NCBI GenBank assembly: GCA_023488945.1
Contig: JAMDBZ010000018.1
Coordinates: 1 to 64,000 of the forward strand
Direction: 5' to 3'
DNA length: 64,000 nt
From: Deltaproteobacteria bacterium
Lineage (GTDB): Bacteria; Desulfobacterota_E; Deferrimicrobia; Deferrimicrobiales; Deferrimicrobiaceae
Shown: in pieces, positions 36,413-45,065 of the stretch
How positions within the stretch are numbered: the stretch's first letter is position 1
Layout of the letters: every line of letters begins with the position of its first letter
Translations under genes and position numbers: made by a program
Notes under the pieces: model-generated
What the model saw: only the letters and a program-made list of their open reading frames with translations
The model's database searches: none
Told to the model about the DNA's origin: nothing

Positions 36413-37309
36413 TCAGACCCGCTCGATCTCCTTCGTTCCGAACAATCCGTACGGCTTGACCATCAGGATGATGACCAGGAAGACGTACGGCGCGACCTCC
36501 TTGACGCCGTTCAGGTCCAGATAGGCATTGCACAGGCCGTCCGAAAGGTTCTCCAGAATTCCGATGATCAGCCCGCCGAGCGCCGCTCCGAGGATCGAGT
36601 CGAGGCCCCCCAGGATCGTCGCCGGGAACACCTTGAGTCCGAAGTGGTAAAGGGAGCTGTTGATCCCGTTGATGTTCCCGATCAGCACCCCCCCGATCCC
36701 CGAAACGACCGCCGAGATGATCCACGACAGCGCGAAGATGAACTTGACCGAGATCCCCATCGACTGGGCCACCTGCTGGTTGAAGGCGGTGGCGCGCATC
36801 GCCACCCCGGCCCTGGAGTACTTGAAGAACAGGGAAAAGACGATCAGGAGGAAAATCGACAGGACGAAACACCAGACGAACTCGAGCGAAATGGGCATTC
36901 CGGCGATGTTGATCATTTCCTGGGGGAACAGTTTCGGGTTGTAAACGAGAATTTCGGTCCCCCAGACGGCGGACACGACCGACCGCAACACGAGGGCCAG
37001 TCCGATCGTGACCATGATGATCGAGATGATCGGCTCGCCGATCATCGGCTGGAGGATCAGCCGCTCGATGAGGACGGCCAGGATCATGCCGAACAGGATC
37101 GTGAGCAGGAGCGCGGCCCAGAACGGGAGGTGCATCTGCACGAGAAACGCGAAGCAGACGTAGGCGCCGACCATGAGGAGCTCGCCCTGGGCGAAGTTGA
37201 CGACCCGCGTCGCCTTGTAGATGATGGTGAAACCGAGCGCGACGACGGCATAGATGCTGCCGATGACGAGCCCGCTGATCACGAGTTGCAGCAGGTATTG
37301 CAGGGTCAT
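36413..37309 (-). CDS. livH: Branched-chain amino acid-type ABC transporter permease LivH
   Basis: 298 aa with about 8 transmembrane helices. Family motifs are GSIYAVVALGFTIIYKATRV near the N-terminus, NFAQGELLMVGAY and the C-terminal GGLDSILGAALGGLIIG. ATG at 37309 is preceded by GAAGGAGGGGAG. It lies 30 nt downstream of the acyl-CoA synthetase gene and pairs with LivM. Confidence 0.95.
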   Translation of the reverse strand: MTLQYLLQLVISGLVIGSIYAVVALGFTIIYKATRVVNFAQGELLMVGAYVCFAFLVQMHLPFWAALLLTILFGMILAVLIERLILQPMIGEPIISIIMVTIGLALVLRSVVSAVWGTEILVYNPKLFPQEMINIAGMPISLEFVWCFVLSIFLLIVFSLFFKYSRAGVAMRATAFNQQVAQSMGISVKFIFALSWIISAVVSGIGGVLIGNINGINSSLYHFGLKVFPATILGGLDSILGAALGGLIIGILENLSDGLCNAYLDLNGVKEVAPYVFLVIILMVKPYGLFGTKEIERV

Positions 37310-37339
37310 CTCCCCTCCTTCAAGGATCCGGATCCGGCG

Positions 37340-39247
37340 CTACAGGTTCCGGACGGACAGCGTGGTCCGGATCCGGGAGGTCTTCCCGTCCTGGTACTTG
37401 ATGACGGCGTCGATCGGGATCGCCGCCGCCCCCTCGTACATCCCCTCGATCACGTGCCTGTACCGCTCTCCGACGAAAGCGCGCCGGACCTTCCGGGTCC
37501 GGGTCAGTTCGTCGTCGTCGGCGTCCAGCTCCTTGTAAAGGAGGACGAACCGCCTGATCCGGGTCTTCTCCGGGAGCGTCCCGTTGACCCGCTCCATCTC
37601 CTTCGCGATGAGCTCGACGACCTCCGGTTTCGCGGCCAGGTCGGTGTAGGTCGTGTAGGAGATCCGGCGGCCTTCCGCCCACTTCCCCACATTCGGGTAG
37701 TCGATGCAGATCATCGCAGCGATGAAATCCCGCTCGTTCCCGAGGCAGACGCATTCCTTGATGTAGGGGGAGAACTTGAGCTTGTTCTCGATGAACTGGG
37801 GCGAGAAGCGGGTCCCGTCCGTGAGGTGCATCACGTCCTTGACCCGGTCGATCACGACGAGGTGGCCGTCCTCCGTGAAGTACCCGGCGTCACCCGAGTG
37901 GAGCCACCCTTCCGCGAGCGTTTTCGTCGTTTCCTCCGGGTTCTTGTAGTAACCGAGGAACACGGAGGGGCTCTTCGAGAGGATTTCGCCGGTCTCGGAG
38001 ATCCGGATCTCCGTCTCGGGGATCGGCTTGCCGACCGAGTCGAAGTTGATGTCCCCGTCCCGGTGGATGCAGGAGATCCCGGAAATCTCCGTTTGCCCGT
38101 AGATCTGCTTGAGGTTCACCCCCATCGCGTTGAAGAACTTGAAGACGTCCGGCCCCAGGGCCGCCCCTCCCGTCGACGCCGTCCGGATCCGGAGCAGCCC
38201 GAGCCGGTCCTTCAGCGCCCGGAAAACGAGGGCGTAGGCCAGCCGGTGCTTCAGGAGCAGCGCGGCCGGCGGTTTCTGCTTCCGGAACATGGTCTCGGCG
38301 TATTCGTATCCGACGGGGAGGGCCCAGTTGTACATGGCGCGCTTGAACCACGAGGCGTCCATGACCTTCACCTGAACGGTGGAGGTCATGTTCTCCCAGA
38401 TCCGCGGGGGTGAGAACATCACAGTGGGGCCGATCTCCCGGACGTTCTCCTGGACGGTTTCCGGCTTCTCGGGGAAGTTCACCGTGAACCCGGTGAGGAG
38501 CGCGCTCGAAAGGCACATCATCTGCTCTCCGATCCAGGCGAGCGGCAGGAAGGAGACGAACTCGTCCTTTTCGACCTTCGGGTCGACCTCCATCAGGTTC
38601 GCGGCCATCGAAAGGAGGTTGCGGAACGAGAGCATCGCCCCCTTGGGGAAACCGGTGGTCCCCGAGGTATAGCAGATGAAGGCGAGGTCCTCCGACTTCG
38701 TCGCCGCCACGGTCCTCTCGAAGAGCCCGGGCTCGCGCAGCGAAAGCTCCCGCCCGAAGTTCTCCACTTCCTTGAAGTCGAGGAGGAACGGCTCCTTGTA
38801 GCCACGCATCCCCCGCGGATCGGTGTAGACCACGTACCGGACCTTCGGAAGCTGGTCCTTCATGTCCAGGATCTTGTCGACCTGCTCCTGGTCCTCGGCG
38901 ACGACGAACGCCGAGTCCGAGTGGTCGATGACGTAGGAGACCTCCTTGAGCGTCGAGTCCTGGTAGAGCCCGAGCGGGACGGCGCCGGCGGCCTGGGCGG
39001 CCACCTCGGACCAGACCCATTCGGGCCGGTTGTCGCCGATGATGGCGACCTTGTCCCCCCGGGACAGGCCGAGGGAGACGAGACCCAGCGAGAAGTCCTT
39101 CACGTGATCGTGGTAATCCTTCCACGTGAACTCCTGCCAGATCCCGAACTCCTTCTCGCGCATCGCGACCTTCCGGTCGCCGAACCGTTCCGCGTTGCGC
39201 ACGAGGAGCTTGGGAATGGTGTCGTGGCTCCCGATGACGTCCTTCAT
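37340..39247 (-). CDS. Long-chain acyl-CoA synthetase (AMP-binding, FAA1-type)
   Basis: 635-aa AMP-forming ligase that would activate a fatty or aromatic acid to its CoA ester. The AMP-binding motif YTSGTTGFPKGAM is clear, followed by the long-chain family motifs FFNAMGVNLKQIYGQTE, GWLHSGDAGYFTEDGHL and VIDRVKDVMHLTDG. The start is ATG at 39247, five nt after the livG stop, so uptake and activation are encoded together. Its position between livG and livH is a recurrent arrangement in Desulfobacterota Liv-type operons. The exact substrate is not readable from sequence. Confidence 0.92.
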   Translation of the reverse strand: MKDVIGSHDTIPKLLVRNAERFGDRKVAMREKEFGIWQEFTWKDYHDHVKDFSLGLVSLGLSRGDKVAIIGDNRPEWVWSEVAAQAAGAVPLGLYQDSTLKEVSYVIDHSDSAFVVAEDQEQVDKILDMKDQLPKVRYVVYTDPRGMRGYKEPFLLDFKEVENFGRELSLREPGLFERTVAATKSEDLAFICYTSGTTGFPKGAMLSFRNLLSMAANLMEVDPKVEKDEFVSFLPLAWIGEQMMCLSSALLTGFTVNFPEKPETVQENVREIGPTVMFSPPRIWENMTSTVQVKVMDASWFKRAMYNWALPVGYEYAETMFRKQKPPAALLLKHRLAYALVFRALKDRLGLLRIRTASTGGAALGPDVFKFFNAMGVNLKQIYGQTEISGISCIHRDGDINFDSVGKPIPETEIRISETGEILSKSPSVFLGYYKNPEETTKTLAEGWLHSGDAGYFTEDGHLVVIDRVKDVMHLTDGTRFSPQFIENKLKFSPYIKECVCLGNERDFIAAMICIDYPNVGKWAEGRRISYTTYTDLAAKPEVVELIAKEMERVNGTLPEKTRIRRFVLLYKELDADDDELTRTRKVRRAFVGERYRHVIEGMYEGAAAIPIDAVIKYQDGKTSRIRTTLSVRNL

Positions 39248-39252
39248 GCCGC

Positions 39253-40044
39253 TCAACGCGCCTCCGACTCCTGAAGGAAACCGTTTCCCTCTCCGATATA
39301 GGCCCGGATCACGTGCGGGTCGTTGGCCACGTCCCGTGGTTCGCCATCCGCGATCTTCACGCCGAAGTCGAGCACGCTGACCCGGTGGCTGATGTCCATG
39401 ACGACGCCCATGTCGTGCTCGATGAGGAGGATCGTGATCCCCCACTCCTCGTTGATGTCGATGATGAACCGGGCCATGTCCTCCTTCTCCTCGAGGTTCA
39501 TCCCCGCCATCGGCTCGTCGAGGAGAAGCAGCTTCGGCTTGAGAGAGAGGGCCCGGGCCAGCTCCACCCGCTTGCGGAGCCCGTAGGCGAGCGTTCCGAC
39601 CGGCTTCATCCGGATGTTCTCGATCTCCAGGAAGTCGATGATGTCCTCGACGATCCGGCGATTCTCGATCTCCTCCCGCCGTGCGGGGCCCAGGAAGATC
39701 CCGCCCGCGAAGAAGCCGCGCTTGAGGAACAGGTGTCTCCCCAGCATGAGGTTGTCCAGGACGGTCATGTGGTGGAAGAGCGCGATGTTCTGGAAGGTCC
39801 GCGCGATCCCGAGGTGGGCGACACGGTCCGGATGCATCCCCGTGATCCTGCGCCCCTCGAAATAGGCGGCGCCGCGCTGCGGTCTGTAGACGCTCGAAAT
39901 GCAGTTGAAGACCGACGTCTTCCCCGCCCCGTTGGGGCCGATGATCGCGTGGATGGCTCCCTTGGCCACGTCGATCGAGACGCCGTTGATCGCCTTGACG
40001 CCTCCGAAGGAGAGGTGGATGTCGTCGATCTTGAGAAGCGGCAT
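39253..40044 (-). CDS. livG: Branched-chain amino acid-type ABC transporter ATPase
   Basis: 263 aa from ATG at 40044 (MPLLKIDDIHLSFGG). A longer frame to 40140 is rejected because it would include the sigma-54 promoter. Walker A is GPNGAGKTS, the LivG-type signature is LAYGLRKRVELARAL, Walker B is LLLLDEPMAGMN, and the switch His is in IEHDMGVVM. It is the first gene of the operon livG - acyl-CoA synthetase - livH - livM - livJ - livF - paaK-like. Confidence 0.94.
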   Translation of the reverse strand: MPLLKIDDIHLSFGGVKAINGVSIDVAKGAIHAIIGPNGAGKTSVFNCISSVYRPQRGAAYFEGRRITGMHPDRVAHLGIARTFQNIALFHHMTVLDNLMLGRHLFLKRGFFAGGIFLGPARREEIENRRIVEDIIDFLEIENIRMKPVGTLAYGLRKRVELARALSLKPKLLLLDEPMAGMNLEEKEDMARFIIDINEEWGITILLIEHDMGVVMDISHRVSVLDFGVKIADGEPRDVANDPHVIRAYIGEGNGFLQESEAR

Positions 40045-40076
40045 GGGCACCCCCGAGGGATCTTTGGAATTATAGC

Positions 40077-40091
40077 GCAACAGCCGTGCCA
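40077..40091 (-). promoter_or_regulatory. Sigma-54 (-24/-12) promoter of the liv/acyl-CoA-ligase operon
   Basis: On the minus strand the sequence is TGGCACG-N4-TTGC, an exact match to the consensus, 33 nt from the livG ATG. Transcription would start near 40066, giving a leader of about 20 nt. Three NtrC-type activators are encoded in the window; the one at 40283-41671 is directly upstream. Confidence 0.85.
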
Positions 40092-40159
40092 GAAGTCCAA
40101 CCGCATCAAACGGAATTTTCATTATAAAATATTCTGTCAATACGGATTGTTATTTGAAT

Positions 40160-40288
40160 ATCACGAAGTGATGGATTACATAACGTTCAGGCGGGAAAGG
40201 AACGTCATTGGCATAATTACCAACGGGCAAGCCGGAATCCTTGGTGTTCTTACCAAAAGGCGGTGCGAGCCGTCGGGTGAGCTCACCC
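40160..40288. promoter_or_regulatory. Palindromes upstream of the sigma-54 promoter (candidate activator sites)
   Basis: ATCAC-GAA-GTGAT lies at 40160-40172, about 70 bp upstream of the -24 element. The perfect 14-bp palindrome GGGTGAGCTCACCC lies at 40275-40288, about 185 bp upstream, and spans the stop codon of the regulator gene. Both are at distances normal for enhancer-binding activators. They do not match each other, so at most one is the real site. Confidence 0.4.
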
Positions 40289-41671
40289 TTTCCGGAACTC
40301 GTCGAGGGTCATCCCGTACCGCTTCATCTTCTCGGAGAAATTCTTGTTGTCCATCCCGGCCTCCCGGGCCGCCTCGCCGAGCTTCCCGCTCGTCCGCCGA
40401 AGCGCTTCCTCGATGTAGCGCCGCTCGAAGGCCGAAACGACGCGCTCCTTCGCCTCACGGAAGGGCATTCCCGCGGGAAACGGGAACAGCCCGCCCCCTT
40501 CCCCGTGCGGGAGCAGCTCCGGGGAGGGATCGAGCTCCTCTCCCTTCGCCCGGATCACGGCCCGCTCGATGAAATTCTCGAGCTCCCGGACGTTTCCCGG
40601 CCAGTCGTACCCCTGCATCGCCGCCATGGCCCCCGGCGCGATGCGCGAGACCTTCTTCCCGCACCGGATGGCGTATTTCCGGAGGAACCGCGCCGCGAGC
40701 TCGGGGATGTCTTCCTTCCGTTCCCTGAGCGGCGGGACCCGGATGGGGAAGACGTTCAGCCGGAAGAAGAGGTCTTTCCGGAACCGCCCCGCCTCGACCT
40801 CCTCGTCGATCGCCCGGTTCGTGGCCGCGATGATCCGGACGTCGACGTCGATCTGCCGGCTCCCCCCGATCCGCATGATCTTCTTGTCCTGGATCGCGGT
40901 CAGGAGCTTCGGCTGGATGGACAAGGGGGCCTCCGCGACCTCGTCGAGGAACAGGGTGCCGCCGTGGGCCAGGAGGAAATGGCCCTTCCGGTCCCCCGAA
41001 GCGCCCGTGAACGAGCCCTTCGTGAACCCGAACAGCTCCGACTCGAACAGTGGCTCGGGGATGGCCGCACAGTTCACCTCGATGAAGGGACGGTCCTTCC
41101 GGGGTCCGCCGTAATGGATCGCACGGGCGACGAGTCCCTTCCCGGTGCCCGTTTCGCCTGTCAGAAGGACCGTCGTCGTCAATCCCCGGACGTTCTCGAT
41201 GTCCTCCTGGAGGCGCCGCATCGCCGGGCTCCTCCCGACGAGCGTCTTCCGGAGCTCGAAGTCCTCCTGATCCCGTTCGAGGCGGTACCGGTCGGCCAGC
41301 CGGAGGTCCTGGATCTCCAGCGCCCGCCCGATCAGGAGGAGGATCTCGTCCGGCTCGAACGGCTTGAGAATGTAGTCCTCCGCCCCCGCCTTCACCGCGT
41401 CCACGGCCGTCCGGATGCTCCCGTAGGCCGTCATGACGATCACGGGCATGTCGGGGAAATCGCGCCTCACCTCCCGCGTGAAGGCGATGCCGTCCGTCCC
41501 CGGCATCCGGACATCGGTGATCAGGAGGTCGAACTCGTCCGCCCTGAGCTTCTCCCGCGCCTCCGCCGCCGTGGAGGCGGTATCGACGAGGTAGCCTCCG
41601 GCCAGGATCGTCTTCGCCAGCGGGCGGAGGAAGATCTCCTCGTCGTCCAGAAGAAGGATCTTTCGCCTCAA
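40283..41671 (-). CDS. NtrC-family sigma-54-dependent response regulator (CrbR-like)
   Basis: 462 aa from TTG at 41671, which overlaps the kinase stop as TTGA and follows GGAGGAGG. It has a receiver domain with Asp53 (LITDVRMPG), an AAA+ domain with Walker A GETGTGKG (172-179) and a sigma-54 loop reading GSFTGA instead of GAFTGA (219-224), and a Fis-type HTH ([19 protein letters not shown]). An apparent much longer frame running into the kinase gene is a wrong-frame extension. Its partner is the SSS-kinase fusion. The likely target is the sigma-54 promoter about 190 bp downstream of its stop codon. Confidence 0.93.
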   Translation of the reverse strand: MRRKILLLDDEEIFLRPLAKTILAGGYLVDTASTAAEAREKLRADEFDLLITDVRMPGTDGIAFTREVRRDFPDMPVIVMTAYGSIRTAVDAVKAGAEDYILKPFEPDEILLLIGRALEIQDLRLADRYRLERDQEDFELRKTLVGRSPAMRRLQEDIENVRGLTTTVLLTGETGTGKGLVARAIHYGGPRKDRPFIEVNCAAIPEPLFESELFGFTKGSFTGASGDRKGHFLLAHGGTLFLDEVAEAPLSIQPKLLTAIQDKKIMRIGGSRQIDVDVRIIAATNRAIDEEVEAGRFRKDLFFRLNVFPIRVPPLRERKEDIPELAARFLRKYAIRCGKKVSRIAPGAMAAMQGYDWPGNVRELENFIERAVIRAKGEELDPSPELLPHGEGGGLFPFPAGMPFREAKERVVSAFERRYIEEALRRTSGKLGEAAREAGMDNKNFSEKMKRYGMTLDEFRKG

Positions 41672-44600
41672 CGCGCCTCCTCCGCCGCGGACCGGAACGG
41701 GAACCGGGGCAGGATCACGGAAACGACGGTCCCCTCCCCGCGGGCCGACCGGATCGCGATGTCCCCCCCGTGGAGCTCGACGAGGCGCTTCACGATGGGC
41801 ATCCCCAGCCCCACCCCCTGCGCCTTGGTCGTATAGAACGGCTGGAAGACCTTTTCCACCTCGCCCGATTCCATCCCCGGGCCGTTGTCCTCGACGTCGA
41901 GCCGGATCAGGCCGTCCCGTCCCGTGACGCGGACCCTCACCCGCCCGCCGCCCGGCGGCGACGCCTCCACGGCGTTCTTGACGATGTTGGTCACGACCTG
42001 CTTGATCCGGATTCCGTCGACCATCGCCGTGAGGGGAGCGCTCCCCTCCTCGACGAGGACCTCGACCCCGCGTCCCTTCCAGTCGTCGCGGAAGGCGTCC
42101 ACGGCGGACCGGACGATCCGCCCGACGTCGTACTCGTCGAGCTGGAGGGCGATGTCCCGGGTGTAGTCCAAGAGCTCGTTGACGATCACCTCCATCGACC
42201 CGACGGCCTCCCGGATCTGCTCGATCTCCTCGAGCGACTCCGCGGCACGCGCCCGGTCCCGGAGGAACCGGAGGTTCATCTTGATCGACCCGAGCGGGTT
42301 GCGGATCTCGTGGGCCACCCCGGCCGCCATCTGCCCGAGGGAGGCGAGCTTCTCGCTCTGGACCATCCGGTGCTGCATCGCCTTGATCTCGGCCAGGTCC
42401 TTGAAGGAGCAGACGAAGCCGATCGGCCTCCCCTTGTCGTCGATGATCTTGGCCGTGGAGAGCAGCGCCGGCGCGGCCGTCCCGTCCCGGCGGACGATCT
42501 CCACCTCCCCGCGCCAGTGGCCCGTCCGGTAGGTGGCCCGCGCGATGATCCGCTGCCGCTCCCGGTACCGTGTGTCCCGGATGAGGATGCCGAAGTCCCC
42601 GCCGATCATTTCCCGCTCGGAGCGGCGGAAGAGCCGGCACGCCCCCTCGTTCACCGTCGTGATCCGCCCGTCGAAATCGAACGAGATGACCCCGTCGTCG
42701 ATGCTGCGGACCACGCTCGCCAGGAACCGCTCCCGCGCCAGGATCTCCTCCGCCTTCTGGGTCACTTCCTTCTGCGTCGTTTCCAGGCTCCTCTCCATGG
42801 CCTTGTACGACTCGACGAGGGTTCTCGCGTCCGCCAGCGACAGCGGGAGCATGTCGCGCATCACGTTCCGGGCCGCGATCGCGCCGATCGTGCCCGTGAG
42901 GACCCGCTCGAGCCGCACCGGCAGCTCGAGCTGCCGGACGACGGCCTCCCGCGTTTCGCCGCGCATCTTGCTCTCGCGGATCTCCTTCACGACCGTGTCG
43001 ATCTCCTCGGACCGCTCGGTCCCGGCATAGCGGGAGATTACGGTCTCGACGTCCTCCAGGGACATGTAATGCGCGGCGGGGCCCGGCAGGGACATGACAT
43101 CCTCCCGACCCGGGACGAATCCGGGGGGTTCGCCCGACGCGGCCCGGCCGGCCGCCTTCGCCTCGTCCCGGGCCGGAGCCGAGAGAAGGGAGCCGGTGAC
43201 GAAGCACAGGACGTTCAGGAAGAGGCTCCAGAAGACGGCGTTCCCGATGGAGTCGCCGATCCCGATCCCAAGGACGTCGGTCGGGCGGAGGACCGCGAGA
43301 CCGAAGGGCCCCCTTTCGGTGACGCCGGGCGAGAGGATCCCCGCCTTCACCATCGCCGGGAGAATCAGCGTGTAGAACCACCCGATGAAGCCGGCGACGA
43401 TCCCTGCCAACGCCCCGCACGCGTTCGCCCGCTTCCAGTAAAGCCCCCCGAAAAGCGCCGGCCCGAACTGGGCGACCGCGACGAACGAGATGAGCCCGAT
43501 CTCCATGAGGACCATGTTCCGTGTCATGACCCGGGCGTAAAGGTATCCGAGAGCGATGATCATGAGCATGGAGATCCGGGCCGTCGCCAGGAGGTAGCGG
43601 TATGCGTGGAACCCCTTGCGGGCCTTGAGGATGCCGGGGATGAGGAGGTTGTTGGCCACCATCTTCCCGAGAGCCACGGAGGATACCATGACCATCGCGG
43701 TGGCGGCCGAGAACCCTCCGAGGAAGACCAGCAGGGAGAGCGCCCGCCGCCCGAAGAGCATCGGGATCGCCAGGATGTACTTGTCTCCCGCCGCGGCCGG
43801 GAGGCCGAGAAGGAGGCCCCCGAAGGCGATCGGGATGACGAGCAGGTTGATGAGCAGGAGGTAGAGGGGGAACATCCACATGGCGGTGCGGATGTGCTTC
43901 TCGTCGCCGTTCTGGACCACGAGGATGTGGAACTGCCGCGGCAGCAGGATCACGTCGATCACCGCGATCACCGCGAAGGCGAGCCAGCGGGAAACGCCGT
44001 TCCCCCGGGGCCCGGCCAGCGTCGCCAGCCGCGACAGGTCCGGGTGGGCCGCCACGCGGGCATAGATGTCCCCCACCCCGCCGAATGCGCCGTAGCAGAC
44101 GAACAACCCCGCGGCGACCAGGATGAGGATCTTGACGACCGACTCCACGGCGACGGCGGTCAGCAGGCCGCCCTGACGCCTGGTGAAATCGAGATAGCGG
44201 CCGCCGAAGAACAGGGCAAACGCCCCCATGAAGAACGATACGAGGAGCATCGGCTCCACGTGCGGTCCGCCCGCCCCCGCCTTCCTCGCGATCAGGTCGA
44301 ACGAGATCGCCACCGCCTGGAGTTGAAGGGAGATGTAGGGGACGATCCCGAGGAGCAGGAGGAGGGTGGCCACGGGCCCGATCCAGCCGTGACTGCCGTA
44401 CCGGATGCTGAGGAAGTCGGGGACGGAGGTGATGTTCCGGCCGCGGCAGACGCGGACGAGCTTCCTGAGGAAGGACCACCATCCGAGCGCGAAGACCGAG
44501 GGGCCGATGAACAGGCCGAGGAACGCCGGCCCGTTCTGCGCCGCGTTCCCGATGCAGCCGTAGAACGTCCACGAAGTGCAGTACACCCCGGCGGCGAGGA

Positions 44601-44739
44601 CGTAGATGTAGCGGTCCCACCCGCGCGCCCGGAAAAGGTCGAACTTCCGTTCCCCGAGGTAACCGATCCCGAAGAGGAGGAAGAGGTATCCGACGACGAC
44701 CAGGAGAACCGCGGACTCCGGGAAGAGCGGGGCGGGCAT
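41668..44739 (-). CDS. SSS-family transporter / histidine kinase fusion (CbrA/CrbS-like)
   Basis: 1023 aa. The N-terminal about 520 residues form a sodium:solute symporter domain with about 12-13 helices. A cytoplasmic linker (about 550-655) follows, then a PAS domain (about 665-785), HisKA with His810 (VAHEIRNP) and HATPase with NIVKNAVEA, DNGPGM and GVGLGMPIV. Relatives CbrA and CrbS sense or couple histidine or acetate transport to gene control. The ATG is preceded by GAAGGG, 4 nt after the small membrane-protein gene. The neighbouring acyl-CoA-ligase/Liv operon suggests a carboxylate signal. Confidence 0.94.
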   Translation of the reverse strand: MPAPLFPESAVLLVVVGYLFLLFGIGYLGERKFDLFRARGWDRYIYVLAAGVYCTSWTFYGCIGNAAQNGPAFLGLFIGPSVFALGWWSFLRKLVRVCRGRNITSVPDFLSIRYGSHGWIGPVATLLLLLGIVPYISLQLQAVAISFDLIARKAGAGGPHVEPMLLVSFFMGAFALFFGGRYLDFTRRQGGLLTAVAVESVVKILILVAAGLFVCYGAFGGVGDIYARVAAHPDLSRLATLAGPRGNGVSRWLAFAVIAVIDVILLPRQFHILVVQNGDEKHIRTAMWMFPLYLLLINLLVIPIAFGGLLLGLPAAAGDKYILAIPMLFGRRALSLLVFLGGFSAATAMVMVSSVALGKMVANNLLIPGILKARKGFHAYRYLLATARISMLMIIALGYLYARVMTRNMVLMEIGLISFVAVAQFGPALFGGLYWKRANACGALAGIVAGFIGWFYTLILPAMVKAGILSPGVTERGPFGLAVLRPTDVLGIGIGDSIGNAVFWSLFLNVLCFVTGSLLSAPARDEAKAAGRAASGEPPGFVPGREDVMSLPGPAAHYMSLEDVETVISRYAGTERSEEIDTVVKEIRESKMRGETREAVVRQLELPVRLERVLTGTIGAIAARNVMRDMLPLSLADARTLVESYKAMERSLETTQKEVTQKAEEILARERFLASVVRSIDDGVISFDFDGRITTVNEGACRLFRRSEREMIGGDFGILIRDTRYRERQRIIARATYRTGHWRGEVEIVRRDGTAAPALLSTAKIIDDKGRPIGFVCSFKDLAEIKAMQHRMVQSEKLASLGQMAAGVAHEIRNPLGSIKMNLRFLRDRARAAESLEEIEQIREAVGSMEVIVNELLDYTRDIALQLDEYDVGRIVRSAVDAFRDDWKGRGVEVLVEEGSAPLTAMVDGIRIKQVVTNIVKNAVEASPPGGGRVRVRVTGRDGLIRLDVEDNGPGMESGEVEKVFQPFYTTKAQGVGLGMPIVKRLVELHGGDIAIRSARGEGTVVSVILPRFPFRSAAEEAR

Positions 44740-44743
44740 CCCT

Positions 44744-44932
44744 TCAGTCCCCCGTCTTCCGCGACACGAGGAAGAGCGCGGCCACGAGGACCGCCCATCC
44801 GGCGAAGATATATGCGATGACCGGGGGAACGCCGAGGAACAGCCCGCCCCCGTCCGCCAGCCCGATGAACGGCCAGCAGAACGCGAGGGCGAACCCGATC
44901 CAGAGCGCCTTGACCGGCCCGTCGTCCCGCAT
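44744..44932 (-). CDS. Small two-helix membrane protein
   Basis: 62 aa with two hydrophobic helices (about 7-25 and 36-56) and a basic C-terminus (SRKTGD). It has a strong GGAGGG ribosome site and ends 4 nt before the SSS-kinase start. Small membrane proteins commonly precede SSS-type symporters or sensor fusions, so it may be an accessory subunit. No named family is claimed. Confidence 0.7.
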   Translation of the reverse strand: MRDDGPVKALWIGFALAFCWPFIGLADGGGLFLGVPPVIAYIFAGWAVLVAALFLVSRKTGD

Positions 44933-44942
44933 CGTCCCTCCG

Positions 44943-44971
44943 TTGATTCCCGCGGAACCCTATTGTACTAT
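44943..44971 (+). promoter_or_regulatory. Possible sigma-70 promoter for the 27-aa peptide/DUF4124 pair
   Basis: TTGATT and TACTAT are separated by 17 nt on the plus strand, within the 49-nt gap between divergent genes, and the peptide ATG is 11 nt after the -10. Confidence 0.4.
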
Positions 44972-44981
44972 CAGAACTGAG

Positions 44982-45065
44982 ATGGATGCCTCATTCCTCA
45001 TCCCGCTGGCCCTGCTCGTCGCGGGCTCCATCGCCGTCATCCTGACGGTCTTCATGTACCGATGA
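44982..45065 (+). CDS. 27-residue single-helix membrane peptide
   Basis: Encodes MDASFLIPLALLVAGSIAVI followed by LTVFMYR, a single hydrophobic helix with almost no soluble part. It resembles the tiny membrane proteins that form stand-alone subunits of larger complexes. Its TGA overlaps the next ATG as ATGA, which argues for real, coupled translation. The ribosome site is weak (GAACTGAG). No family is recognised. Confidence 0.5.
   Translation: MDASFLIPLALLVAGSIAVILTVFMYR

Noticed and set aside
40121..40140. TTGACA and TATAAT upstream of livG as a sigma-70 promoter
   Set aside because: They are only 8 nt apart, too close to act together; the sigma-54 element nearby is perfect.
40283..44620. 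A single 1445-codon minus-strand frame
   Set aside because: Only the last 462 codons are a real regulator. The upstream part is a wrong-frame reading of the kinase gene, and a TTGA overlap gives a proper start.
41770..44820. A 1016-codon open frame antisense to the SSS-kinase gene
   Set aside because: In DNA this GC-rich, the antisense of a real gene is often open. Its composition is Arg/Asp/His/Pro-rich with no family motif, and the minus-strand kinase is unmistakable.
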